The notes under the pieces: generated by a model
Database searches by the model: none
Told to the model about the DNA's origin: nothing
What the model saw: the letters and a program-made list of their open reading frames with translations, nothing else
DNA from: Clostridiales bacterium
Lineage (GTDB): Bacteria; Bacillota; Clostridia; Oscillospirales; Ruminococcaceae
Direction: 5' to 3'
Assembly: GCA_019423685.1 (NCBI GenBank)
Contig: JAHZAY010000003.1
Coordinates: 62,001 to 126,000 of the forward strand
DNA length: 64,000 nucleotides
Shown: piece after piece, positions 1 to 9,014 of the stretch
Position numbering within the stretch: the stretch's first letter is position 1
Layout: the number at the start of each line of letters is the position of its first letter
Translations under genes and position numbers: made by a program

Positions 1-617
1 GCTGCAAAGAGCAGGCCATTCTCTTTGGCGGCAAGGTCGGGCAGGCGCAGCAGGAGCTGGCGCAACAGTTTGGCCTACAGATTCACGACTATCTTGCCCG
101 GGAGGAGATGGCCGTACTCAACGCCGTCCCCACTGCGGAAGGGGCAGTCGCCCTGGCCATGCACGAGCGTGCGAGCACCCTGTGGGAGAGCCGGTGCCTT
201 GTGACCGGCTTTGGCCGCTGCGGCAAGCAGCTGGCCGCACTGCTGCGGGGATTTGGCGCCCAGGTGAGCGTGTGCGCCCGCAAAGAGGGGGATCTCGCCT
301 TGGCTCGCGCCCTCGGGATGCACCCTGTACCGCTCAAAAAGCTCAACGACACCCTGCCCCAACAGGAAATCATCTTCAACACCATCCCCTCTCCGGTGCT
401 GCTCGAGGAGCAGCTGCAACTGCTGGAGCCGGACTGCCTTATCATCGACCTGGCCTCCCGTCCGGGCGGAGTGGATTGGGACGCGGCGCGCAAGCTAAAC
501 TGCAAGGCGATCTGGGCACTCTCGCTGCCGGGAAAGATCGCTCCGCTCACCGCCGGCAGCATCATCCGGGACACCGTACTGCACATGCTCGAGGAACTGT
601 CCCCAACATCCAAGTGA
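1..617 (+). CDS. dpaA: Dipicolinate synthase subunit A, 5' truncated
   Basis: The frame is open from base 3 and lacks a start inside the window, so the N-terminal part lies upstream. About 204 residues remain. Visible features are the conserved stretch EEMAVLNAVPTAEGA, then a Rossmann nucleotide-binding segment with VTGFGRCGK. DpaA and DpaB together make dipicolinic acid from a lysine-pathway intermediate in the mother cell; the product is loaded into the spore core as the calcium chelate. The downstream gene is dpaB, 11 bases away, so the two are co-transcribed. A shorter internal ATG at 108 opens the same frame but is not the true start, because the conserved sequence continues upstream of it. 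Confidence 0.93.
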   Translation, partial: CKEQAILFGGKVGQAQQELAQQFGLQIHDYLAREEMAVLNAVPTAEGAVALAMHERASTLWESRCLVTGFGRCGKQLAALLRGFGAQVSVCARKEGDLALARALGMHPVPLKKLNDTLPQQEIIFNTIPSPVLLEEQLQLLEPDCLIIDLASRPGGVDWDAARKLNCKAIWALSLPGKIAPLTAGSIIRDTVLHMLEELSPTSK

Positions 618-628
618 GGTGACTGCAT

Positions 629-1219
629 ATGAACAACCAAGCATCCGAAGCCATCCGGGTCGGCTTTGCACTGACCGGCTCCTACTGCACCTTCCGGGAG
701 GTAATCGAGCAGCTCAAAGCGGTGGCGGCCCATCCAAACTGGGACGTCACGCCGATTCTCTCGCAAAACGCCTACTCCACCGACACCCGCTTTGGCAAAG
801 CCTGTGACTTCCGGGAACAGATCGAACAGATCTGCAACCACGAGATCATCCACACCATTGCCCAGGCCGAACCGATCGGCCCAAAGAAGCTGCTGGACGT
901 CCTGATCGTAGCCCCCTGCACCGGCAACACCTTGGGAAAGCTTGCCAACGGCATCACCGACACCAGCGTGACGATGGCCGTGAAGGCACATCTGCGCAAT
1001 GCGCGCCCCGTCGTGCTGGCGGTCTCCACCAACGATGCCCTTGCAAATGCAGGCAAAAACATCGGGACTTTGTTCAACAGCAAAAACATCTATTTTGTCC
1101 CGATGCGCCAGGACAACGCCGTCGGCAAGCCGACATCGGTGGTCGCCGACTTTACCCAGATTATCCCCGCCATCGAAGGGGCGCTGGAAGCTCGTCAGGT
1201 GCAGCCCCTATTCTGCTAA
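629..1219 (+). CDS. dpaB: Dipicolinate synthase subunit B
   Basis: 196 residues, the usual size for the flavoprotein-fold subunit of dipicolinate synthase (SpoVFB). The N-terminus runs VGFALTGSYCTF, typical of the family, and the motif APCTGNTLGKLANGITD is the phosphate/flavin-binding loop of the HFCD fold. It begins 11 bases after dpaA behind the ribosome site aggtgact and is followed by an intrinsic terminator, so dpaAB forms the end of a transcription unit. Expression is presumably under a mother-cell sigma factor (known for Bacillus spoVF; the promoter is outside the window). It acts with DpaA in spore-core DPA synthesis. Confidence 0.95.
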   Translation: MNNQASEAIRVGFALTGSYCTFREVIEQLKAVAAHPNWDVTPILSQNAYSTDTRFGKACDFREQIEQICNHEIIHTIAQAEPIGPKKLLDVLIVAPCTGNTLGKLANGITDTSVTMAVKAHLRNARPVVLAVSTNDALANAGKNIGTLFNSKNIYFVPMRQDNAVGKPTSVVADFTQIIPAIEGALEARQVQPLFC

Positions 1220-1275
1220 AATTCCGGCAGATTTCTCCCCCTTTAAAAATCATGCTCTTTTCCTCCTGCTTTTTA

Positions 1276-1317
1276 TAAAAAAAGGCGGCGGCCCTCCTTG
1301 GCACGCCGCCCTTTTTG
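1276..1317 (+). terminator. Intrinsic terminator after dpaAB
   Basis: GGCGGCG at 1284-1290 pairs with CGCCGCC at 1304-1310, followed by CTTTTTG and preceded by an A-tract. It ends the dpaAB transcript before the carboxypeptidase gene. Confidence 0.85.
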
Positions 1318-1380
1318 CAAAAGGGGCATATTTTTTCCCGGCCTCCTCATACACTAAAATAAAAAAAGGAGGCCCACAGC

Positions 1381-2520
1381 TTGTCTAAATTGATAAAACA
1401 TATCGCCGCAGCCGTCGCTGCTTTTCTCCTTCTCGGCTCTCTGAGCGCCTTTGCCAAGGAAAACACCACCCCTCTCACCCTCTCTCCCGTTTCCCTCGAG
1501 GAGTTTTCCCTCTATCAACCGGCCCCCATTGAGGCCGACGCCGCAGCCTATATCGTCATCGAGGCCTCTACCGGGCGGGTCCTGTGCGGCCAAAATATCC
1601 ACGAGCGCCTGCCGCAGGCCAGCACCACCAAGATTATTGGCGCGATGATGGCGCTGGAGCAGCCGGACCTGGACACCTATTTTACCGTCGATCCCGACGC
1701 CATCCAGGTGGAGGGCTCTTCGATGGGGCTACAGGAGGGGGATTCGGTCTCGCTCTATGCTCTGGTTTGCGGCATGCTGCTGCCTTCCGGCAACGACGCT
1801 GCCAACGCCGTCGGGGTGCGGTTGTATGGAAGTATCGAGGGATTTGTCGAAGCAATGAACCAGCGCGCACAGGAGCTGGGACTGCACAACACCCACTATG
1901 TCACCGCCTGCGGTCTGGATGCGCAGGGGCATTATTCCACCGCCTTTGACCTGGCCAAGCTCACCCGCTACGCCCTGCAAAATGAGGACTTTGCCTACAT
2001 CTGCTCGCAGAGCAGCATGCAGGTGCGCTTTGGCAATCCCCCGTACGACCGGTGGCTGGAAAACTATAACCGGCTGCTCGAGCTGTACCCGGACTGCATC
2101 GGCGTCAAGACCGGCTTCACCGACAATGCCGGACGCTGTCTGGTATCCGCCGCCGAGCGGGACGGGATGACCCTGATCTGTGTCACCCTCAACGCCCACG
2201 ACGACTGGAACCTGCACGCCTCCCTGTACGACTTCTGCTTTGAAAACTACACCATGCAGCCGCTGCCCACCCCTCACAGCAGCGTCACGGTGGTGGGGGC
2301 AGATCTGCAGCAAAACGGGATTGAAGAGGAGCTTCCTCTAGTGAGCGCCTATGAACTTCTGGTGCCGCTCAAGTCGGGGGAATCGGCACGGCTGGACTAC
2401 TGCATCTTACGTCAACCCTTCCTGTATGCCCCGATCGAGCCGTGGCGAGTCTGCGCACAGGCGCTGTATACGCTGGATGGGCAAACGCTGTGTCAGGTTC
2501 CTCTGCTGCCGTCCGATTAA
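1381..2520 (+). CDS. D-alanyl-D-alanine carboxypeptidase (PBP5/DacF family)
   Basis: 379 residues. A TTG start is chosen because AAAGGAGG lies 8 bases upstream. A signal peptide spans about residues 5-25. The serine-peptidase S11 motifs are complete: STTK with nucleophile Ser81 and Lys84, SGN at 136-138 and KTG at 243-245. A C-terminal beta-rich PBP5-type domain covers roughly 280-375. These enzymes remove the terminal D-Ala of peptidoglycan pentapeptides outside the membrane and limit cross-linking. Position directly after dpaAB suggests a role in spore cortex or germ-cell wall (DacF/DacB-like), but that is inference; the paralog cannot be fixed from sequence alone. Confidence 0.92.
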   Translation: MSKLIKHIAAAVAAFLLLGSLSAFAKENTTPLTLSPVSLEEFSLYQPAPIEADAAAYIVIEASTGRVLCGQNIHERLPQASTTKIIGAMMALEQPDLDTYFTVDPDAIQVEGSSMGLQEGDSVSLYALVCGMLLPSGNDAANAVGVRLYGSIEGFVEAMNQRAQELGLHNTHYVTACGLDAQGHYSTAFDLAKLTRYALQNEDFAYICSQSSMQVRFGNPPYDRWLENYNRLLELYPDCIGVKTGFTDNAGRCLVSAAERDGMTLICVTLNAHDDWNLHASLYDFCFENYTMQPLPTPHSSVTVVGADLQQNGIEEELPLVSAYELLVPLKSGESARLDYCILRQPFLYAPIEPWRVCAQALYTLDGQTLCQVPLLPSD

Positions 2521-2640
2521 AACAGAAAACCTTTGGACGCATTTTTTCCCTGCCTGTTTGAGCCGCTCTGTCCCCAAAATTCCCGAAAACGCATAGAATA
2601 AAGAGAAATGCAAAAATTTTCGGGAAAGGAGCGCAATGTT

Positions 2641-2988
2641 ATGGAGGTATTTTTGCAATGGGTCATCATGCTGCTGGGCATCTTAGGGGTTGTACAGCTC
2701 GGAGAGCTCTTCTCCATCTGGGCACACCGCCCGGCAAAAAAGGTCCCATGTTTTGCGGTCATGCCGCTTTCAGGAGAGATTCAAAATGTCGGGCTGCTGC
2801 TCGACTACTTCCAGGAGGTCGCCATGTGGAGTCCAGAAAGCCAGCTGGCGCTGGTGATCGACTGCGGCCTGACCGATCAATGCGCAGCAGATTGCAAGCT
2901 TTGGTGCAGCAGCAACAAGCGGGTATCCTTCTGCACCCAAAAAGAGTTTTTGGAAATTTGCAAAGCTGCTCAAGATACGGTATACTAG
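2641..2988 (+). CDS. Small membrane-anchored protein, unknown function
   Basis: 115 residues from the ATG at 2641, which follows GGAAAGGAG at good spacing; an in-frame ATG at 2608 lacks such a site. One hydrophobic segment covers about residues 4-24, followed by a soluble domain of about 85 residues with five cysteines, including the cluster CAADCKLWC. I do not recognise a family. The hydrophobic N-terminus and cytosol-like remainder suggest a membrane-tethered protein. The recD2 promoter lies inside its 3' end, so the two genes are probably separate units. Confidence 0.7.
   Translation: MEVFLQWVIMLLGILGVVQLGELFSIWAHRPAKKVPCFAVMPLSGEIQNVGLLLDYFQEVAMWSPESQLALVIDCGLTDQCAADCKLWCSSNKRVSFCTQKEFLEICKAAQDTVY
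2958..2986 (+). promoter_or_regulatory. Predicted promoter of recD2
   Basis: TTGCAA (2958-2963), 17-base spacer, TATACT (2981-2986). It sits in the last codons of the preceding gene and 42 bases before the helicase ATG. Confidence 0.6.
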
Positions 2989-3028
2989 AAGGAAGACAAA
3001 TGCGATAGAGCGGAAAAGGGATGGCGCG

Positions 3029-5257
3029 ATGCAAAAGGAAAATCTGACCAAAATCTCCGGCACGGTGGAGAACATCATCTATAAAAACGAAGAGACTGGC
3101 TTTGCCGTGCTGGAGCTGGACCACGATGGAGAACCGCTCACCGTCGTGGGGGAGCTGGCTGCGGTGGGAGAGGGGGAAACCCTCATCCTGCACGGCTCCT
3201 ACCGCACCCATCCCAGCTATGGCACCCAGTTCCGCGCCGTCGCCGCAGAGCGGCAGCTGCCCGCCACCGCCTCCGCCATCCTGCGGTACCTGGCCTCCGG
3301 CGCCATCAAGGGCATCGGTCCGGTGCTGGCCTCCCGCATGGTGGCGCAGTTTGGCGACGACACCTTGCAGGTGCTGGAAAAGGAACCCCAACGCCTGACT
3401 GAAGTGCAGGGAATCTCCCCGCAAAAATGCGAAAAGCTGCGCGAGGAACTGGGACGGATGTTCGGCATGCGCTCGGTGATGCTTTTCCTGTCTCAGTTTG
3501 GCATCAAATCCTCCACCGCAGTGGCTATCTGGAAGCGCTGGGGCACCATGTCCCAGCGGATCATCGAGGAAAATCCATACCTGCTGTGCAATGAGGAGAT
3601 CGGCCTTTCCTTCGACGACTGCGAGATGATCGCCCAACGTCTGCACATCCCGCCGGACAGCTCCTACCGCATCGAAGCAGCTTTGCAGTTTATCCTGCGC
3701 CACAACCTCTCAAACGGACACACCTGCCTGCCGCAGGACAAGCTGCTGCCCACCGCTCAAAAGCTGCTCGGCCAAAGTGAGGTGATGGTGGAAAAGGAGT
3801 TGGAGACACTGCTGCGGCGGCGCCAGCTCATCCAGGTGCTGGTCAACGGCCGCTCCTATTGTTATCTGCCCGAATATTGGCAGGATGAGCGCTACATCGC
3901 CGAGCGCGTGCTGTTCATGCTGCACTCTGACGAGCTGGCCGTCACCGGCTCTTCCCCCGAACAGCTTCTCCAAAAGCTGGAACAGGAAAATAACATCCAC
4001 TACGCCAAATTGCAGGAAGAGGCCATTTTGCAGGCGATGCGCCACAAGCTGTTTATCCTGACCGGCGGACCCGGCACCGGCAAAACCACCACCATCAACG
4101 CCATCATCCAGCTCTTGGAGCAGTCCGGCTGCAAGGTGGCGCTGTGCGCTCCGACCGGGCGAGCGGCAAAACGGATGTCCGAGGTGACCGGCCACGAGGC
4201 CAAAACCATCCACCGGCTGTTGGAAACCGATTTTGCAAACCCGACCTCCCTACAGTTTAAGCGCAACGAGAAAAATCCTCTCAATGCCTCCGCGGTCATC
4301 GTGGATGAGACATCAATGGTGGATATTCCCCTGATGCGCTCTTTGATCTGCGCTTTAAAGATGAACTGCCGCCTGATTCTGGTCGGGGACAGCGACCAGC
4401 TGCCCTCGGTGGGACCGGGCAACGTGTTGCGGGACCTCATCGAGTCGGATCAAGTGCCCCAGGTGCGCCTGACCGAGATCTTTCGTCAGGCGCAAAAGAG
4501 CCTGATCGTCACCAATGCCCACGCCATTGTGCAGGGCAGGATGCCGGAGCTCAAGCGCCACGACAACGACTTTTTCTTTTTAAAGCGGGAGACCCCTGAG
4601 CAGATCAACGCTACCACCATCGACCTTGTGGCCAAACGGCTGCCCAAGAGCTACAACTACTCCCCTATGACCGACATTCAGGTCATCGTCCCCACCCGCA
4701 TCGGTGCTGTCGGGGCAAATTCGCTAAACGAAAGCCTGCAAAAGGCGCTCAATCCTCCCTCCCCGGACAAGCAGGAATTTGAAAACAATGGCCGCAAATT
4801 CCGCGAGGGAGATAAGGTCATGCAGATCAAAAACAACTACGACATTCTCTGGCAGAGGGACAACGGAGAGGAAGGCATGGGCGTATACAACGGAGATATC
4901 GGCTTCATCGAGTCGATTGACCGTCCATCCAAGCTTTTGCACATCCGGTTTGACGATCGGGTGGCGGAATACCTGTTTGAAATGGCCCCGGAATTGGAGC
5001 TCGCCTACGCCATCACGGTGCATAAGAGCCAGGGCAGCGAGTTTGAGGCGGTGGTGATGCCGCTTTCGGGCTACAAGAGCAAGATGCACTACCGCAACCT
5101 GCTGTACACTGCGGTGACCCGCGCCAAAAGCCGCCTGATCCTTTTGGGGCAGGAAAACACCGTCGCGGCGATGATCGAAAACAACCGCAAAACGGTTCGT
5201 TACACCAATCTCAAGGAACTCTTGCTGGGGGAAGCGCAGGAAGCTGAACAGGCATAA
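3029..5257 (+). CDS. recD2: ATP-dependent RecD2-type DNA helicase
   Basis: 742 residues, the length typical of RecD2 of bacteria lacking RecBC. The N-terminal domain begins ISGTVENIIYKNEETGFAV, a family signature, followed by a helix-hairpin-helix region (about 80-150). The SF1B motor has Walker A GGPGTGKTTT near residue 345, Walker B VIVDETSMVD near 425, and motif VI-like AITVHKSQGSEF followed by YTAVTRAK near the C-terminus. It unwinds 5'-3' and is linked in other Firmicutes to mismatch repair and replication-fork stability. It starts 42 bases after its own promoter and is followed by a separately promoted mreB-like gene. Confidence 0.95.
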   Translation: MQKENLTKISGTVENIIYKNEETGFAVLELDHDGEPLTVVGELAAVGEGETLILHGSYRTHPSYGTQFRAVAAERQLPATASAILRYLASGAIKGIGPVLASRMVAQFGDDTLQVLEKEPQRLTEVQGISPQKCEKLREELGRMFGMRSVMLFLSQFGIKSSTAVAIWKRWGTMSQRIIEENPYLLCNEEIGLSFDDCEMIAQRLHIPPDSSYRIEAALQFILRHNLSNGHTCLPQDKLLPTAQKLLGQSEVMVEKELETLLRRRQLIQVLVNGRSYCYLPEYWQDERYIAERVLFMLHSDELAVTGSSPEQLLQKLEQENNIHYAKLQEEAILQAMRHKLFILTGGPGTGKTTTINAIIQLLEQSGCKVALCAPTGRAAKRMSEVTGHEAKTIHRLLETDFANPTSLQFKRNEKNPLNASAVIVDETSMVDIPLMRSLICALKMNCRLILVGDSDQLPSVGPGNVLRDLIESDQVPQVRLTEIFRQAQKSLIVTNAHAIVQGRMPELKRHDNDFFFLKRETPEQINATTIDLVAKRLPKSYNYSPMTDIQVIVPTRIGAVGANSLNESLQKALNPPSPDKQEFENNGRKFREGDKVMQIKNNYDILWQRDNGEEGMGVYNGDIGFIESIDRPSKLLHIRFDDRVAEYLFEMAPELELAYAITVHKSQGSEFEAVVMPLSGYKSKMHYRNLLYTAVTRAKSRLILLGQENTVAAMIENNRKTVRYTNLKELLLGEAQEAEQA

Positions 5258-5296
5258 TCGCCCCCTTTCTCTCCCCTGCAAAAATCAGAAAAGGAC

Positions 5297-5325
5297 TTGC
5301 AAACAAAAATCCTTTCCCTTATAAT
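5297..5325 (+). promoter_or_regulatory. Predicted promoter of the mreB-like gene
   Basis: TTGCAA (5297-5302), 17-base spacer, TATAAT (5320-5325). A second TATAAT-like element near 5378 lacks a matching -35. Confidence 0.65.
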
Positions 5326-5418
5326 AAAATTGCAAATTCTGTCGATAATTGCAGCAGAAAACAGGAAATCTTCGTTTTATAATAAGAATAGAAAATATGA
5401 AAAAAGGATGGTGCTGTT

Positions 5419-6429
5419 GTGGACGTAGGAATTGATTTGGGTACTGCTACGGTAATTGTGTATATAGGCGGCGAAGGCGTCGTCCTCAGTGAGCCTTCGG
5501 TCATCGCTGTCAACTTAAAAACAAATTCGGTCATCAGCGTGGGCCAGGAGGCGTACGACATGGTCGGCAAGACCCCTTCCCACATCCAGGCGATCCGCCC
5601 GCTCTCCAAAGGCGTCGTCTGCGACTATAAGATGACCGAAGAGATGGTCAAATATTTCATCAAAAAGGTCTGCCACGACAGCCTCATCAAACCCCGCATC
5701 GCACTGTGCGTGCCCTCCGGCATCACCAATGTCGAATCCAACGCCGTCATCGACGTCGCCATCGCCTCCGGCGCCCGCAAGGTCTACCTGATCGAGGAGC
5801 CGGTCGCCGCAGCCATCGGCGCCAACATCGACATCGAAAAGCCAAACGGCAACCTCATCGTCGATATCGGCGGCGGCACCACCGACATTGCTGTCCTGTC
5901 TTTAAACGGCATCGTCAACAAAAAATCCATCAAAATTGCCGGCGACACCATCAACGACGCCATCATCAAATACGTCCGCGCCAGTCACGGTGTGCTCATC
6001 GGCGAGCGCATGGCCGACCAGATCAAGCGCTCGGTTGCCAGCGTCTGCTGGGATGAGGGGGAGGACATCAGCTCGGAGGTTAAGGGCCGCAACCTCACCA
6101 CCGGACTTCCCTGCAAGCTGGAGATCAGCCGTTCGATGCTCTACGACTGCGTGATGAAGGAGGTCGACCAAATCGTTTCTGCCGTCAAGGAGGTCATCGA
6201 AAAGACCCCTCCAGAGCTGGTAGGCGATATCTATACCAACGGCATCACCTTGACCGGCGGCGGCAGCTTGCTGCACGGCATGGATCGGCTGCTCCAAAAG
6301 CAGACCAAGATCCGCACCACCCTGGCAGAAGATCCGGTCAACTGCGTCGCCATCGGCACCGGCAAATCCTTCCAGTATCTGGACAAACTGGTGGATGGAT
6401 TTGTCATCCCGTCGATGCAGAGGTTGTAG
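5419..6429 (+). CDS. mreB: MreB/Mbl-type rod-shape actin homologue
   Basis: 336 residues from a GTG start behind AAAAAGGATG. The actin-fold ATPase signatures are present: phosphate 1 loop GIDLGTATVIVYI at the N-terminus, phosphate 2 loop IVDIGGGTTDIAVLS near residue 150, and adenosine motif LTGGGSLLHGM near 290. MreB filaments run under the membrane and direct the elongation peptidoglycan machinery. There is no mreC/mreD beside it, so this may be an Mbl/MreBH-type paralog rather than the main mreB. It is followed 3 bases later by the methyltransferase gene, so transcription probably continues through rsmI. Confidence 0.9.
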   Translation: MDVGIDLGTATVIVYIGGEGVVLSEPSVIAVNLKTNSVISVGQEAYDMVGKTPSHIQAIRPLSKGVVCDYKMTEEMVKYFIKKVCHDSLIKPRIALCVPSGITNVESNAVIDVAIASGARKVYLIEEPVAAAIGANIDIEKPNGNLIVDIGGGTTDIAVLSLNGIVNKKSIKIAGDTINDAIIKYVRASHGVLIGERMADQIKRSVASVCWDEGEDISSEVKGRNLTTGLPCKLEISRSMLYDCVMKEVDQIVSAVKEVIEKTPPELVGDIYTNGITLTGGGSLLHGMDRLLQKQTKIRTTLAEDPVNCVAIGTGKSFQYLDKLVDGFVIPSMQRL

Positions 6430-6432
6430 CCG

Positions 6433-7200
6433 ATGCCGACACCCGATTTCCCCTTTACGATGGAGAAGCTCTCCGAGGACCTTTTTGTCTGCGTCACCAA
6501 GGAGCACCGCTTTGGCACCGACGCTTTCCTGCTCTCCGACTTTGCTCAGGTGCGCCGACGCGACCGCGCTTGCGATCTGGGCACCGGATGCGGCATCATC
6601 CCGCTGTTGTGGTTTCGCGACCGCAGCCAGGCCCCGCAGGTCGCTTATGGAGTGGACATTCAGCCCCTGGCCATCCGGCAGCTGCGCTACACCGTCGAAC
6701 AGGCAAACCTTACCGGGCAGATGGTGCCGGTCGAATGTGACCTCTCCAAATTGGATATGCTAAAGGAAAAGCTGCCGTTTGGCAGCTTCTCGCTTGTCAC
6801 CTGCAATCCCCCCTATAAAAAGGCCGATCACGGCATTTTAAGCGAATCAAAAAGCGACATCATCGCCCGCCACGAGACGATGTGTTCGATCGACGACGTC
6901 TGTGCGGCTGCGGCAAAGCTGCTGCAGTCCGGCGGCAGGCTTTGCATCTGCCAGCGTCCGGAGCGGCTTTTAGACGTGCTGGAGAGCATGCGCGCCCACA
7001 AAATTGAGCCAAAGCGGGTGCGCTTTGTCCAAAAGCGCGGGGACACTGCCCCGTGGCTCTTTTTGGCAGAGGGACGGCGCGGCGGCAACCGCTTTATGAA
7101 GGTGGAACCCCCACTGCTGATTCAGGACCAAAACGGAGACTTTTCCCCCGAACTTTTGCGCATCTATCACCTGACATCCAATCCATCACAGCAGAAATGA
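6433..7200 (+). CDS. tRNA1(Val) A37 N6-methyltransferase-like protein (YabB/TrmN6 family)
   Basis: 255 residues with a Rossmann SAM-binding fold: motif I DLGTGCGIIPLLW near residue 50 and catalytic CNPPYKK near residue 125, the NPPY signature of N6-adenine methyltransferases. The N-terminus DLFVCVTKEHRFGTDAFLLS matches the YabB/TrmN6 group. In Bacillus yabB is directly linked to rsmI (yabC), as here, which supports the assignment; the exact tRNA substrate is inferred. Its TGA overlaps the ribosome site of rsmI. Confidence 0.85.
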   Translation: MPTPDFPFTMEKLSEDLFVCVTKEHRFGTDAFLLSDFAQVRRRDRACDLGTGCGIIPLLWFRDRSQAPQVAYGVDIQPLAIRQLRYTVEQANLTGQMVPVECDLSKLDMLKEKLPFGSFSLVTCNPPYKKADHGILSESKSDIIARHETMCSIDDVCAAAAKLLQSGGRLCICQRPERLLDVLESMRAHKIEPKRVRFVQKRGDTAPWLFLAEGRRGGNRFMKVEPPLLIQDQNGDFSPELLRIYHLTSNPSQQK

Positions 7201-7208
7201 GGAGCAAT

Positions 7209-8033
7209 ATGGCTGGAGTTTTATATGTGGTCGGCACGCCGATCGGCAATCTCGAGGACATGAGTGTGCGCGCAGTGCACACCTTGCAGCAGGCAGATTT
7301 TATCGCTGCGGAGGACACCCGAGTGACCCTAAAGCTGCTCAACCACTTCGACATCAAAAAACCGATGCTCAGCTATCACGAGCACAACGCGCGGCAAAAG
7401 GGTGGCGAAATCCTCACCCGCATCCAAAATGGGGAAAACTGCGCCATCGTCACCGATGCGGGAATGCCCTGTATCTCCGACCCAGGCGAGGACCTGGTAC
7501 GGCTGTGCGCCGAAAATGGAGTCCAGATCAAGGTGGTTCCCGGACCCAGCGCCGCCATCTCTGCCTTGGCAGTTTCGGGGCTGGACACCTCCCGGTTTGT
7601 CTTTGAAGGTTTTTTAAACCCGCAAAAGAATGCGCGTCAAAAGCGTCTGGAGGAGTTGCAGCGCGAGGAACGCACCCTCATCTTTTATGAGGCGCCGCAC
7701 AAGCTGACCGACACGTTGGAGGCGATGCTGCAGGTATTGGGGGATCGAAAGATCTCGCTTGCACGCGAGCTGACCAAGATCTACGAAGAGGTCGTGCGCA
7801 CCACCTTATCCCAAGCGCTGGCACACTACCGCGAGCAGCCTCCCCGCGGCGAGTTTGTCCTGATCGTACAGGGTGCGCCAAAACAGGAAGAGACCCTGAC
7901 CTTTGAGGAGGCGCTCAGCCTGATAGAGGCGCTGGTGGAAAAGGGAGAACCGCTCTCCAAAGCCGCCAAAGATGTGGCCCACCAGACCGGCTTTAAAAAA
8001 GGGGAACTGTACAGCCGCTATCTCGAAAAATAA
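7209..8033 (+). CDS. rsmI: 16S rRNA (cytidine1402-2'-O)-methyltransferase
   Basis: 274 residues from the ATG at 7209, preceded by GAGGAGCA; the longer open frame from 7053 overlaps the upstream gene and lacks family similarity. The tetrapyrrole-methylase fold is clear: GVLYVVGTPIGNLEDMS at the N-terminus, then AAEDTRVTLKLLN, VTDAGMPCISDPG and PGPSAAISALAVSGL. RsmI 2'-O-methylates C1402 in the ribosomal P site together with RsmH. It is translationally close to the preceding methyltransferase (stop codon within its Shine-Dalgarno) and is ended by a shared bidirectional terminator. Confidence 0.95.
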   Translation: MAGVLYVVGTPIGNLEDMSVRAVHTLQQADFIAAEDTRVTLKLLNHFDIKKPMLSYHEHNARQKGGEILTRIQNGENCAIVTDAGMPCISDPGEDLVRLCAENGVQIKVVPGPSAAISALAVSGLDTSRFVFEGFLNPQKNARQKRLEELQREERTLIFYEAPHKLTDTLEAMLQVLGDRKISLARELTKIYEEVVRTTLSQALAHYREQPPRGEFVLIVQGAPKQEETLTFEEALSLIEALVEKGEPLSKAAKDVAHQTGFKKGELYSRYLEK

Positions 8034-8083
8034 ACACTCTGCACGCCGGGCTGTGGAAAACACGCCAGCATGTGATAAAAGGA

Positions 8084-8118
8084 AAAATGGGTGGACGCCG
8101 ATGGCGTCCACCCATTTT
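8084..8118. terminator. Bidirectional terminator between convergent rsmI and TraX-like gene
   Basis: AAAATGGGTGGACGCC (8084-8099), loop GAT, then the exact complement at 8103-8118. A-rich and T-rich flanks on both sides let it serve both converging transcripts. Confidence 0.85.
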
Positions 8119-8129
8119 CTATTCTACCT

Positions 8130-8924
8130 TCACCCAAGATTTGCAAGCAAAAACAGCACCCAGATATGCAGCGGATAAAACCAGTAAAAGATCTTTCCCC
8201 CGCCCCGTCCGCGGCGGCCATTATACAGCAGCATCAGCGGCAAAGAGGCAATCATCATCCACTGATAGGAACGAAGGAACAGGTAGCTGAGATCCCCCAG
8301 CTCCAGCGCGTTGCCAAGTGAGGAGAAAAACTGTACAAAGCAATACAGTCCATACCCCGCACTGAGCCACCTCCTGTCCTTCCTGAGAAAATAGAGCAGC
8401 AGGCCGAGGATCACCACCGTAAAGCTGCCCTCACAGAAGAGCAGATTGGGCAGCAGGGCGTTAAAGAGCCGCACCCAGACCATCCCTGCGCGGCGCAAGA
8501 TGAGGCTTGCTGCAATTAGCAGCACCTGCGCACCCACAAAAAGTGCCAGCGCCATCTCCGGGTCCCGCAGCTTATCTTTGCGGGAATCCGAACCGTCAAA
8601 GCTTTCATAGATCCAGGCAATAGCCACAATCAGCGTCATGGTGGAGAGGATGTTGTTGCTGATGGGCACCGGTGCCTGTGCAAAAAGCATGTTCAAAACA
8701 AAGCTGCCAATCCCCATCACCGCAGAGGCTATCCAAAGTCTTTTGAGGTAGTGCGGCCGGCTGCGGGTCTTTTCGATTCCCTGCGCCAAGCAAAACAAAA
8801 ACAGCGGCGCGCTCAGCCTGCCCAGCCACCGCAGCCACAGCGGCGCTGCCGGCCCAAAAAATTCCCCCACATGGTCCAGCAGCATCAAAAACAGCGCCAC
8901 CCACTTTAACGCAGTTGTACTCAT
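8130..8924 (-). CDS. TraX-family polytopic membrane protein
   Basis: 264 residues from the ATG at 8924, which follows GAAAGGGG; an in-frame ATG six codons upstream overlaps that site. About eight hydrophobic segments are visible. The N-terminus TTALKWVALFLMLLDHVGEFF and the segment RLSAPLFLFCLAQGIEKT are signatures of the TraX family, named for the F-pilin acetylation protein but present as chromosomal genes in many Clostridia with no pilin. By family relation it may be an acyltransferase of a surface component; the substrate here is unknown. It stands alone, ended by the hairpin shared with rsmI. Confidence 0.8.
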   Translation of the reverse strand: MSTTALKWVALFLMLLDHVGEFFGPAAPLWLRWLGRLSAPLFLFCLAQGIEKTRSRPHYLKRLWIASAVMGIGSFVLNMLFAQAPVPISNNILSTMTLIVAIAWIYESFDGSDSRKDKLRDPEMALALFVGAQVLLIAASLILRRAGMVWVRLFNALLPNLLFCEGSFTVVILGLLLYFLRKDRRWLSAGYGLYCFVQFFSSLGNALELGDLSYLFLRSYQWMMIASLPLMLLYNGRRGRGGGKIFYWFYPLHIWVLFLLANLG

Positions 8925-9014
8925 GGTCGATCCCCTTTCCAAGGTGTGTAAAAAAGCAGCTCTCTTTCGCCCAGTTTCCCGGCAAAAAAGGGCTGCTTAT
9001 TTTTTGCAGCAGAG